A stretch of 63,572 nucleotides of DNA from Pseudomonadota bacterium (GTDB taxonomy: Bacteria > Myxococcota_A > Bradymonadia > Bradymonadales > GCA-2716585). The notes below the pieces were generated by a model that was given only the letters and a program-made list of their open reading frames with translations, was not told the DNA's origin and did no database searches. The stretch spans positions 1-63,572 of the forward strand of contig SYOX01000172.1 in assembly GCA_005804885.1 (NCBI GenBank), read 5' to 3'. The translations under genes were made by a program, and so were the position numbers. This document shows, piece by piece, positions 1 to 7,687 of the stretch. Within the stretch, counting starts at the first letter, position 1. Every line of letters starts with the position of its first letter.

Positions 1-160
1 GGCGCGCCGCCCAGGAGCAGCCCGAGAGGCCGGCGAGCGTCGCCAGGAGCGCGGCCAGCCGCAGGGCACGCCTGCGAAGGGCGAGCCGGGCGGCGCGGGG
101 GGCCTCCCGGGCGCGGGCGAGCGGGGGGCGCGGTGAGGCTCGGCGAGGGGAGGGGCGCAT
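1..160 (-). CDS. Putative lipoprotein, N-terminal fragment
   Basis: This is the 5' end of a minus-strand gene that runs off the left edge of the window; 53 codons are visible. The ATG overlaps the TGA of the upstream epimerase-like gene (ATGA), the usual sign of translational coupling. The peptide has an Arg-rich N-region, a hydrophobic stretch (residues 35-46) and a lipobox-like LSGC ending at Cys48, so it probably encodes an exported, lipid-anchored protein. The long positively charged N-region leaves open a later start or a TAT-like or ordinary membrane anchor. Nothing can be said about function. Confidence 0.5.
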   Translation of the reverse strand, partial: MRPSPRRASPRPPLARAREAPRAARLALRRRALRLAALLATLAGLSGCSWAAR

Positions 161-1260
161 CAACCCTGGGCCAGATCTCGCCGGCCGGGCAGCCACCCGT
201 GCGCCTTGTAGCTGTCGAAGGTGTCTCGGATCCCGTTGAGCGTCACGGGGTGAGCGGGGGCGAAGCCGAGGGCTCGGATGGCGGAGGTGTCGCAGACGCG
301 CTCCTGGCCCAGGCAGGCGAGCAGATCCCGGTCAAGGCGAGGCAGCAGCGGGGTGTCGAGGCCCTCCTTGGTGATGAGGGCCTCCCAGTCGTCGTAGAGG
401 CGCTTGTTGAGGTCGATGAGCTTCGTCGAGGGCATCCAGGTGCCGACCAGCGAGGCGATGCGGCTCAGGGGGCCGTGCAGGGGCACGCTGGGGCCTTTGA
501 AGTCGGACAGGTCGCCGACGTACTGGAGCAGCTCGCCCCAGCGCACCGGGGTGTCGTCGGCGACGTTGAAGGAGCGGCCGATGGCCTCGGAGCTGCGCAG
601 CAGCAGCGCGGCCGCGCGGGCCACGTCGTGCACGTGGACGTGGTGGCTCAGCGCGCCGCCGCGGATGGACCGCAGCCAGGGGTAGTCGCGGGTGGCGCCG
701 AGGGTGAAGAGGGCCATGATCGTGGCCACGGCGTAGCGGCCCCGCGGCCCGTAGATCATCGCCGGCCGCAGGGTCGTGGCGCGCAGGCCCGAGAAGCGCT
801 GGTGGCGCCAGATCTTCTCCTCGGAGAGCTGCTTGGTCTTCTCGAAGTCGTTGGGGGGCTCCTGAGCCGCCCGCTCGCCCGAAGGGCCCTTGTCGGGGAG
901 GCCGTAGATCCCGGCGCTGCCGATGTGGACGAACTTGTCCACGCGCGCCTCGGCCGCCGCCTTGCCCACGTTCTCGCTGGTCATCACGTTGGCGTTGTAG
1001 AGCGCGTCCCAGCCCAGCCCCAGGTCGTAGAGGCCCGCGGCGTGGATCACGCCCCGGACGCCCTGGACCACCCGCCGCGCCTCGGCCGGGTCGAGCAGGT
1101 CGGCCTCCACCCACGAGGCCCCGGCCTCGCGCGAGGGCGCAGAGTCGGCCCCGGCCCTGTCGGTCGCGCGGACCTCGTAGCCGGCCTCGCGCAGCACCTC
1201 GACGACGTGGCTGCCCACGAACCCACCCGCACCCGTGACCAGAACGAGACCATGTCTCAT
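160..1260 (-). CDS. NAD(P)-dependent epimerase/dehydratase family protein (extended SDR) lacking the catalytic Tyr
   Basis: An extended short-chain dehydrogenase of 366 residues. The Rossmann glycine motif TGAGGFVGS lies at residues 9-17, an Asp-rich adenine-binding loop (EADLLD) follows near 52, and the active-site Ser is in HIGSAGIYG (Ser115). The YxxxK catalytic pair reads FEKTK (Phe139-Lys143), so the general-base Tyr is replaced by Phe. Such proteins may act on nucleotide sugars, sterols or quinones, or be catalytically dead regulators; the substrate cannot be told. The start at 1260 was chosen because it places the Rossmann motif immediately after the initiator Met. Longer starts add only a low-complexity leader. 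The gene is coupled to the downstream lipoprotein by an ATGA overlap. Confidence 0.85.
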   Translation of the reverse strand: MRHGLVLVTGAGGFVGSHVVEVLREAGYEVRATDRAGADSAPSREAGASWVEADLLDPAEARRVVQGVRGVIHAAGLYDLGLGWDALYNANVMTSENVGKAAAEARVDKFVHIGSAGIYGLPDKGPSGERAAQEPPNDFEKTKQLSEEKIWRHQRFSGLRATTLRPAMIYGPRGRYAVATIMALFTLGATRDYPWLRSIRGGALSHHVHVHDVARAAALLLRSSEAIGRSFNVADDTPVRWGELLQYVGDLSDFKGPSVPLHGPLSRIASLVGTWMPSTKLIDLNKRLYDDWEALITKEGLDTPLLPRLDRDLLACLGQERVCDTSAIRALGFAPAHPVTLNGIRDTFDSYKAHGWLPGRRDLAQG

Positions 1261-1368
1261 GAACGCTCCTGGGCTTGTCGACCCGTCTTCGGCCTTTTTT
1301 ATCCCGCCTGAGCCGCCGGGACGCAAGAAAGCGCCGCCCGCCGGCTCAACTCTGGCCCGAAGCGCGCG

Positions 1369-3102
1369 CTACTCCCCGATCTTGGAGTCCTCGAAGGCCT
1401 TGCTGTCCTCGCGGAAGAAGACGGTCCTCATCTTCGTCGAGAGCTGCTCGAAGGCCAGCGCCGCCATCACGTCGTAGACCTGCCCGTCCGAGGGCCCCCC
1501 CGCGTCCAGCGGCCCCAGGAAGCTCGACGCCGAGTAGCTGACCGTGAAGCGCTCCGGCGGCTCGACGTCCAGATCGAAGTCCAGCGTCTCCTTGTGCTTC
1601 GGGATCCGCATCGAGACGTCGAAGTTGACCAGGATCCCGACGAAGGACCGATCGTTCTTGTCCGACTTGTAGATGTGCTCCGAGGGCAGGATCTTGTAGC
1701 GCACCTCGATCGTCGGCTCTCCCACCTTCTTACCCGATGTCTTTCCCAACCCCTCGCCTTTCTCCAACCTCAAGATGTCCTCGGGGAAGACCGACTGGAA
1801 GCCCCGCTGGAGGCTCACCGCGATGATCTCCTCGCGGCGCTCGTTGCGCTCGCGCGTGAAGTAGGGCGACACCGGCGCCACGTCCCCCTTGCCCAGGATC
1901 GTCTTGTCGATCTCCGCCAGCGCCCCCTCGTCCGGCGAGCGGAAGCGCACCGCGACGTCGGGCGTGCCGTGCTCCTCCAGGTAGTCGAGCATCTCCTTCA
2001 TGAAGGGCAGGAGGGCCTTGTTCTGGGTCGAGGCCTGCTTCTTGAACTCCTTGTAGGCGTTGTCGTAGAGCTTGCTGATGTGCTTCCTGGCCTTCTTCTG
2101 GTAGCCGGCCTTCGGGTAGCGCTTGAGGAAGTCGCGCGCCGCCGACACCGTGCCCTTGGCCTTGGCCTCGTTGAAGGCCGCCTTGGGCATCAGCACGTCG
2201 CGCACCTCGTCGACGTGCCGCCAGCCCATGTACAGGTAGCCCTGGTAGTCCTGCTCCGTGTCCCGATCCTTGGCCTTTTCGAAGCGAAGCTCGTCGCTGG
2301 CGAGGTTGCGGCCCGCCCAGGCTGCGGGGCCAAAGGCCAGCCCCAGGAGCAGGGCCGGGATCGAGGCCAACCTCAGGACCCCAGGCACTCGCCCGGCCAG
2401 GTGCGCCCCGACCCCCTTCGGCCCCGGCGGCGCCTCCGGCCCGAGGCTCTCCCAGTCCTTGCCCAGCCGCGCCTCGATCAGCGGGTCCAGCGCCGCGATC
2501 GCGTCGTACTGCTGCCTCTCGACGGACTCGCGGATCATCCGCTGCTGGTTCCCGAGCGACTCCAGGATCTCGGTCGCCCTCGCCTTGCTCGCGATCGAGA
2601 AGCTCTGGCGGTGGCCCCCCCCGAAGTCGAAGTTCAAGAGCGTGTGCGTGTAGGAGCCGTTGGTGTGGTGGTGCACCCCCTGAAAGTCCACCAGCGAGCG
2701 CATGGGCGTGATCTTGAGCAGCTCCGAGTTCGCCTCGATGTAATCGAGCGGGAAGAGGAAGCGGCCGGTCTGAAAGGGGTAGGTCCGCTTGATCACCACG
2801 CGGCGGACGACCGCCAGCAGGCTGTAGAAGAGCACGAAGAAGCCGGCCACGTAGCCGAGCGCGAAGGGCCAGTCCTGGATCGTCATCGAGCCGTAGAGCT
2901 CGCCGATCTCCACCGTGACCAGGAAGACCAGGGTGGAGGCCGCCAGCATCCCCAGCACCATCCACCAGAAGATCGAGCCCCCCGGCGACGACGGCTCCCG
3001 GATGATGGCCTCCGGGGAGCCCTGCCCCGAGAGGCACTTGACGAGCCGCTCGCGGGTGGCCTCGGGCAAGGCGTTGAAGTGGATGGTGCGCGTCTCGGAC
3101 AT
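1369..3102 (-). CDS. Hypothetical multi-pass membrane protein
   Basis: A 577-residue protein of no family I recognise. Two hydrophobic segments (about 44-66 and 80-103) form an N-terminal hairpin and a third lies at about 242-263. Between them is a roughly 135-residue polar domain, and after the third segment follows a soluble domain of about 310 residues that is probably outside the cytoplasm. The C-terminal domain is rich in Lys/Glu helices and then beta-type sequence. The start at 3102 avoids a Pro/Arg/Trp-rich translation of the intergenic region. It lies about 60 bp downstream of the poly-Gly TPR gene on the other side, both being minus strand, so they may share a transcript. Confidence 0.7.
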   Translation of the reverse strand: MSETRTIHFNALPEATRERLVKCLSGQGSPEAIIREPSSPGGSIFWWMVLGMLAASTLVFLVTVEIGELYGSMTIQDWPFALGYVAGFFVLFYSLLAVVRRVVIKRTYPFQTGRFLFPLDYIEANSELLKITPMRSLVDFQGVHHHTNGSYTHTLLNFDFGGGHRQSFSIASKARATEILESLGNQQRMIRESVERQQYDAIAALDPLIEARLGKDWESLGPEAPPGPKGVGAHLAGRVPGVLRLASIPALLLGLAFGPAAWAGRNLASDELRFEKAKDRDTEQDYQGYLYMGWRHVDEVRDVLMPKAAFNEAKAKGTVSAARDFLKRYPKAGYQKKARKHISKLYDNAYKEFKKQASTQNKALLPFMKEMLDYLEEHGTPDVAVRFRSPDEGALAEIDKTILGKGDVAPVSPYFTRERNERREEIIAVSLQRGFQSVFPEDILRLEKGEGLGKTSGKKVGEPTIEVRYKILPSEHIYKSDKNDRSFVGILVNFDVSMRIPKHKETLDFDLDVEPPERFTVSYSASSFLGPLDAGGPSDGQVYDVMAALAFEQLSTKMRTVFFREDSKAFEDSKIGE

Positions 3103-3163
3103 GATCCCCAACCCGGCTTCGGCCCGGCACTCCGGGCCCGTTTCTCGATGGCCCCCTGATCCG

Positions 3164-4009
3164 CTACCAGCGCCCCTGGAGCGCCGCGCCGCCGAGGCCG
3201 GGCGCCAGCAAGGGCGCCAGGCCCACCGCCGGGGCCTCCCCGGAGTCGTCAAGGAGCATCATGACCACCCCGGCGACCGCCACCGCCCCCCCGACGCCGT
3301 AGAGGGCGAAGACGGCGCTCTGGCGCCCGTCGATGTCCTCGGCGATCTGGTCAAAGGCCTCCCGATCGCCCGAGGCCGCGGCGGCCTTGAAGTCGTCGAT
3401 GAGCCCGGCGCTGCCCACGTCCACGGCCAGCCCGCCCAGGATCAGCGCCCCGCCGGTGATCGCCGCGCCCAGGCCCACCACCCCCAGCCCGTCCCCGTCG
3501 CCCTGCTCGCCGCCGCCACCACCGACGCCGCCATCGCCGCCACCGCCCCCGCCACCGCCACCGCCACCGCCCCCGCCGCCACCGCCGCCGCCGTCGCCGC
3601 TCTTGTCAACGACGATCACCTCCTCGACCTTCTTGCAGTCGCCCAGCTCCGCCAGGAAGCCCGAGGCCGCCTCGCGGTCCTCCTGCTTCGCCTTCGGGCT
3701 GTCGACCACGATCCTGTAATAGCGCGCGGCCACCTCGCAGTTGTCCATCTTCTGGTAACAGCGCGCGATGTTGTAATCGAGCAAGGGGTCATCAAAAATC
3801 GTCTTTGCTTCCAAGTACTTGCTGATCGCGCCGTCGTACTCGCCCTCGTTGGCCAGCTTCGTCGCGTCCGCGATCAGCTTCCGGAAGTCGTCCGTGGCGT
3901 CGGCCAGCGCCGCCGTCGAGGCCAACGCCACAAAGGCCGCCGCCAGCAGCGCGCACAGCGCCCGGCGCGGCGCGCTGGAACGTTGATGGGTTTGAGGGAC
4001 CGAGGTCAT
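3164..4009 (-). CDS. Secreted TPR-like protein with long poly-Gly linker
   Basis: A 281-residue envelope protein. It starts with a signal peptide (about 1-36, cleavage near ALA-DA), followed by a TPR-like helical domain (about 38-130) with the pattern EGEYDGAISKYLEA and a paired-helix second unit. A glycine tract follows (about 138-170), interrupted only by a few Asp/Val residues. The C-terminal third has two hydrophobic, Gly/Ala-rich segments flanking a polar loop. The architecture resembles myxobacterial periplasmic TPR proteins of unknown role that are often encoded beside Ser/Thr kinases, and indeed a PEGA kinase gene lies directly upstream. The start at 4009 is the one that gives a clean signal peptide; in-frame codons upstream read through low-complexity sequence. 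Confidence 0.75.
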   Translation of the reverse strand: MTSVPQTHQRSSAPRRALCALLAAAFVALASTAALADATDDFRKLIADATKLANEGEYDGAISKYLEAKTIFDDPLLDYNIARCYQKMDNCEVAARYYRIVVDSPKAKQEDREAASGFLAELGDCKKVEEVIVVDKSGDGGGGGGGGGGGGGGGGGGGDGGVGGGGGEQGDGDGLGVVGLGAAITGGALILGGLAVDVGSAGLIDDFKAAAASGDREAFDQIAEDIDGRQSAVFALYGVGGAVAVAGVVMMLLDDSGEAPAVGLAPLLAPGLGGAALQGRW

Positions 4010-4205
4010 CGAGGCCGACAGCGACGCCGTCGGCAAGATCGAGGCCAAGGAGGAGCACCCAGCGGGTGACGCGCAGGCGGGCCCATAGGCCCGTCGAGCA
4101 TCGACGACGACGGCGTCGTCGCTGTCGGACCGACGAACGACGGGAGTCAAACCAATCACCGTTCTCGGGACCCTCGGTGTCTTGAAATCCATCCGTGCGC
4201 CTCGC

Positions 4206-5783
4206 CTACTGTATCTTCGGGATCACGATGTCCCTGGGAGGTTCCTTCTGACCCTTCGGGGCCTTGTCACCAGCGCCGACCTTGTCGCCGGCCTCAACCT
4301 TGCCGCTGCCCTTGTCGGCCACGGGGTCGGCCGCCCTGGCGTCATCTCGCTTGCGCGCCTCGGCCTTGTCGCGGGCCGCGCGGTCGACCCGCGCGGCGAT
4401 CTTGCCCTCGGCGGCCTGCGGGGGGCGCCCGACCGCGACCGCCGCCAGCGCGACCTCGTACCGGCCGTCCTTGTCCAGGCTGATCTCCAGGCTGCGCTGC
4501 TCGTAGCCCTCCAGCTCGATCAAGAGCGTCGCCGGCACGTCCGAGGCCGCCATCGACAGCGTCGCCGGCGTCGTCCCCAGCACCTCGTCGTTGTGCAGGA
4601 TGCGCGCCCCGACGGGCGTCGAGCCGATGAGGATCTTGCGCACGGCCTCCTGCGCCACCGCCGGCGCCTCAGGCTCGCGGGCCTCCTCGGTGGCCTCCTC
4701 CATCACCACCGGCGCACGCTGGCCCGGCTCCGGCTCCAGCGCCGTCACCGCCTCGACCTGCTGGCTCCACTGGACCAGGACCACACCAACGACGCTGACG
4801 CCCACCAGCACCAGGAAGGACACCGCCGCCGCCGCCGCCAGCAGGGGCAACCGGGAGGCGGCGGCGGCGCTCTTGGGCACCTTGAGGCCCTTGGTGTTGA
4901 TCCGGGCCGAGATGTCGATGCTGGCGTGCGGATCGACCCCGCGCAGATCCCGCAGCATCTCCACCGCCGAGGGGTAGCGCAGGTGGACGTCCTTCTGCGT
5001 CGCCCGCTGGAGCACCGGCCCGAGCGGCCCCCGCAAGACCCACTCCGGGATCGGCGCCGGCTCCTCCGAGAGCTGCTTGACGGCCACGTCCATCGTCGAC
5101 TCGCCCGAATAGACCGTCTTGCCCGTCAACAGCTCCGTCATCAGCAGCCCGACCGAGTACAAGTCCGTCGCCGGGCAGATGTCCCTGCCCCGCACCTGCT
5201 CCGGCGCCATGTAGAAGGCCGTCCCGAAGCCCACCCCCGTCTGCGTCAGGCGGCTGCTCTCCTTCTCCCCGAAGGCCTTGGCGATCCCGAAGTCCAGCAC
5301 CTTGACGAAGTCCGTCTCGCCGACCACGTTGTCGCAGATGAAAATGTTCGACGGCTTGATGTCCCGATGGATCACCCCGTGCTGGTGCGCCTCGGCCAGG
5401 CTCTTGAGCAGCTGCGCGCCGATCCGCTGCACCCGCTCGATCTCCATCGGGCCGTCCTTGATCACCCGATCCAGCGCCCGACCCTCCAGGTACTCCATCG
5501 CGATGAAGAGCAGGCCCTGCTCCGTCTGACCAAAGTCGTACAGCCGGATCGTGTTGGGGTGGTTGAGGTTGCGCGCCAGCACCGCCTCCCGCCGGAAGCG
5601 CTCGACCATGTCCTCGTGGACCATCGCCGACGGCAGCAGCATCTTGAGCGCCACGACCCTCTGAAGACCCGTCTGGACCGCCTTGTAGACGATGCCAAAG
5701 CCGCCCCGGCCGATCTGCTCCTGGATCACGTAGCGGCCCAGGATCACGTCACCGGGCTCCGGCAGGCTGTTCGCACTGGCCAT
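4206..5783 (-). CDS. Transmembrane Ser/Thr protein kinase with PEGA domain
   Basis: A 525-residue eukaryotic-like kinase. The kinase domain spans about 18-285, with glycine loop GRGGFGIVYKA, catalytic Lys47 (VALK), HRDIKPSN (Asp141), DFGIAK (Asp164) and the APEQ segment near 193. All key residues are intact, so it should be active. A single transmembrane helix (about 312-338) follows, then an acidic linker and a PEGA-type beta domain (about 384-448, with GSTPVGARI and a GTTPATL turn). The C-terminus is Lys/Asp/Gly-rich. It probably senses an extracytoplasmic signal and phosphorylates cytoplasmic partners. The upstream gene is the thiD-like gene, 75 bp away, with a separate promoter candidate in between. 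The start at 5783 lies just before the first predicted beta-strand; a nearby upstream start adds nine residues only. Confidence 0.93.
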   Translation of the reverse strand: MASANSLPEPGDVILGRYVIQEQIGRGGFGIVYKAVQTGLQRVVALKMLLPSAMVHEDMVERFRREAVLARNLNHPNTIRLYDFGQTEQGLLFIAMEYLEGRALDRVIKDGPMEIERVQRIGAQLLKSLAEAHQHGVIHRDIKPSNIFICDNVVGETDFVKVLDFGIAKAFGEKESSRLTQTGVGFGTAFYMAPEQVRGRDICPATDLYSVGLLMTELLTGKTVYSGESTMDVAVKQLSEEPAPIPEWVLRGPLGPVLQRATQKDVHLRYPSAVEMLRDLRGVDPHASIDISARINTKGLKVPKSAAAASRLPLLAAAAAVSFLVLVGVSVVGVVLVQWSQQVEAVTALEPEPGQRAPVVMEEATEEAREPEAPAVAQEAVRKILIGSTPVGARILHNDEVLGTTPATLSMAASDVPATLLIELEGYEQRSLEISLDKDGRYEVALAAVAVGRPPQAAEGKIAARVDRAARDKAEARKRDDARAADPVADKGSGKVEAGDKVGAGDKAPKGQKEPPRDIVIPKIQ

Positions 5784-5816
5784 GACGCTCCACCCTCTCC
5801 CTACCGACAAGGAGCG

Positions 5817-5825
5817 ATTGTAGCA
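5817..5825 (-). promoter_or_regulatory. Candidate extended -10 promoter element for the kinase gene
   Basis: On the minus strand the short gap between the thiD-like gene and the kinase gene reads TGCTACAAT, an extended -10 (TGn + TACAAT, one mismatch to TATAAT). It lies about 34 bp upstream of the kinase ATG. No convincing -35 hexamer lies at the proper distance, which is tolerated for extended -10 promoters. This suggests the kinase can be transcribed independently of the upstream thi genes. Confidence 0.4.
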
Positions 5826-5857
5826 CGGCGCGCCGCCGCGCGCGACGCCTCACGCGA

Positions 5858-6793
5858 TCAACGCTCCTGCTCGCCCTGCTCGTCCATCGACACCGCGACG
5901 CTGTCCACCGCGACGCTGTCCACCGCGACGCTCGCAAAGCCCAACCCCGCGCGACGGTACAGGCCCGCCATCGGGTTGATCGGCGCAAAGCCCGACCGCG
6001 ACGGCCCAGGGCCCACGCGCGCCGCCTCGACGATCGCCTCGACCACCAGCGCCCTGGCCGCCTCGATCGCCCCCAGCACCCCGACGCCGCGCGCCAGATG
6101 CGCCGCGATCCCCGCCGAGAGCGCAGCCCCCGCGCCGCCGTGGTGCTCCGTGGCGACCCGGTCGCCGCCCATCTCCACGAACCCCGAACCATCATAGACC
6201 AGATCGACCGCGTGGCGATCAATCTGGCTCGACACCACCACCGCCGCCACCGCCCCGCCGTCCCGCAGCGCCCGAAGCGCGTCTCGCCGGCTGTCCATGC
6301 TCGACACCCGACGGCCCGTCAGCGCCTCGGCCTCGAACACGTTCACGCACACCACCCTCGCCAGCCTCAAGAACCTCGCCTTGAACACCCCGTCGAGACG
6401 CTCATCGGCTCTGCGCCGACCTTTCTTGTCAAAGAGACCCGGATCGACCACCACCGACACCCCCGGCGCACCCTCCAGCGCACCCTTGAGCGCCCTCCCC
6501 ACCGCCTCACCCGACTGAAAAGAACCCAGCATCCCCACCTTGATCGCGTCGGCCCCGATCCCCTCCAACAAGGCCGTCAGCTGCGTCATCACCGCCTCGA
6601 CCGGCATCGCGAGGCTCTGATCCGCCTTGAGCCCGCCCCGCGACGACACCTGCGTGACGACCGAGAGCGGGTGGCACCCCAGCGCCGCGCAGACCCGCGC
6701 GTCCGCCTGCACCCCCCCCTGCCCGCTGCTGTCGCTCTCGTGGATGCTCAACACCGACGCCGCCCGCATCACGGGCCTCTGGATCTCCAACAT
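5858..6793 (-). CDS. thiD: ThiD-like phosphomethylpyrimidine kinase, divergent active site
   Basis: A ribokinase-fold protein of 311 residues resembling hydroxymethylpyrimidine (phosphate) kinase ThiD of thiamine synthesis. Visible signatures are SIHESDSSGQGGVQAD (16-31), DAIKVGMLGS (82-91), the VVVDPG strand (114-119) and VNVFEAEALTG (150-160), which corresponds to the canonical TPNxxEAxxL segment. The C-terminal anion-hole motif, normally GTGC-T-LSA, reads GAGAALSA (220-227), so the Cys and the Thr are replaced by Ala. The fold is kept but activity or substrate may differ. The C-terminus carries a short VAVDS repeat from a 15-bp tandem DNA repeat. The gene follows thiE by a 162-bp GC-rich gap on the same strand. 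An internal start at 6769 is also possible. Confidence 0.8.
   Translation of the reverse strand: MLEIQRPVMRAASVLSIHESDSSGQGGVQADARVCAALGCHPLSVVTQVSSRGGLKADQSLAMPVEAVMTQLTALLEGIGADAIKVGMLGSFQSGEAVGRALKGALEGAPGVSVVVDPGLFDKKGRRRADERLDGVFKARFLRLARVVCVNVFEAEALTGRRVSSMDSRRDALRALRDGGAVAAVVVSSQIDRHAVDLVYDGSGFVEMGGDRVATEHHGGAGAALSAGIAAHLARGVGVLGAIEAARALVVEAIVEAARVGPGPSRSGFAPINPMAGLYRRAGLGFASVAVDSVAVDSVAVSMDEQGEQER
5891..5932. repeat. 15-bp tandem repeat inside the thiD-like gene
   Basis: The unit caccgcgacgctgtc is repeated in tandem at 5891, 5906 and (truncated) 5921. It encodes repeated DSVAV at the extreme C-terminus of the ThiD-like protein. In-frame units can change in number without breaking the frame. 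Confidence 0.9.
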
Positions 6794-6955
6794 CGCCCCT
6801 CTCTCCAGCCTGCCGCCCGCGCGGACCCATCGAAGCGGCGCGCCCCGCCGTGCAGCGCCCCCCTCTTCCAGCCGGCCGCCCGCGCGGACCCTCGGCGCAG
6901 CCTCGACCGCGACCCCTCTGGCGCAGCCTCGACCCGGCGACTCGACCCGGCGACC

Positions 6956-7606
6956 TCAGCGGCCCCTCGACGAGCGCGCCGCCAGCCCCGCGTCCACGGC
7001 CGCCCGCAGCGCCCTGACCCGCCCCTCGACCTCCATCGGGTCGCCCGACCCCCAGGCCGCCCGGATCACCGCCACGCCCGACGCCCCCGCCTCGACGCAC
7101 GACCCCGCGACCTCCAGCTCCACACCGCCTATCGCCACCACGGGCACGGCCGAGGCCGCCGCGATCTCCCGCAGCGCCTCAAGCCCCCGCGGCGCCGAGG
7201 CGTCCGCCTTGGACGGCCGCGCCTCGAAGATCGCCCCCACCCCCAGGTAGTCCGCGCCCTGCTCGACCAGCGCCCGCGCCCGCGCCGCGTCGCCGGCCGA
7301 GCCGCCGATCACGAAGCCCGGCGGGCTGCGCCGCCTCGCCTCGGCCACCGCCACGTCCTGAGGCCCGAGGTGCACGCCCGCCGCGCCGACCTCCAGCGCC
7401 AGCGCCAGGTCGTCGTTGATCACCAGCGAGGCTCCCCCACGGCGACACATCGACGACAACTCACGGGCCGCCGCCGCCACCTCCGCGCGCGGCGCCCCCT
7501 TGGCCCGCAGCTGCACCGCCGTGGCCCCGCCGCGCAGCGCCGCCTCGACCCGCGCCGCCAGCCCCGCGTCGAGCCCCTCCGTAATCACATACAGGCGCAG
7601 ATCCAA
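6956..7606 (-). CDS. thiE: Thiamine-phosphate synthase
   Basis: ThiE joins HMP pyrophosphate and the thiazole phosphate to give thiamine phosphate in the cytoplasm. The 216-residue TIM barrel has the family's usual length and landmarks: VQLRAKG (31-37), the INDD pyrophosphate/Mg site (64-67), GVHLGPQD (77-84), GGSAG (101-105), GVGAIFEARPSK (122-133) and VAIGG near 157. The gene lies between lipA (81 bp upstream) and the thiD-like gene on the same strand. No TPP riboswitch (THI box) is visible upstream of either thi gene, so control by thiamine is not evident here. thiM and thiC were not seen in the window. Confidence 0.93.
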   Translation of the reverse strand: MDLRLYVITEGLDAGLAARVEAALRGGATAVQLRAKGAPRAEVAAAARELSSMCRRGGASLVINDDLALALEVGAAGVHLGPQDVAVAEARRRSPPGFVIGGSAGDAARARALVEQGADYLGVGAIFEARPSKADASAPRGLEALREIAAASAVPVVAIGGVELEVAGSCVEAGASGVAVIRAAWGSGDPMEVEGRVRALRAAVDAGLAARSSRGR

Positions 7607-7687
7607 CCTCGACCCCCTCGCGGCGCACCCCGATCGATCCGGCGCCGCCTCAAACCCCTCGGCGACCGCCGCGATCCGCGCGCCACC

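Noticed and set aside
133..1311. Long plus-strand open frame opposite the epimerase gene
   Set aside because: It is the antisense shadow of a well-supported SDR gene. Its composition is low-complexity Val/Gly/Ala/Arg, typical of high-GC third-frame readings, without recognisable motif.
7607..7687. Possible TPP riboswitch before thiE or the thiD-like gene
   Set aside because: Neither the CTGAGA nor the ACC..TGATCTGG..TA core sequences occur on the minus strand in the gaps upstream of thiE or the thiD-like gene.
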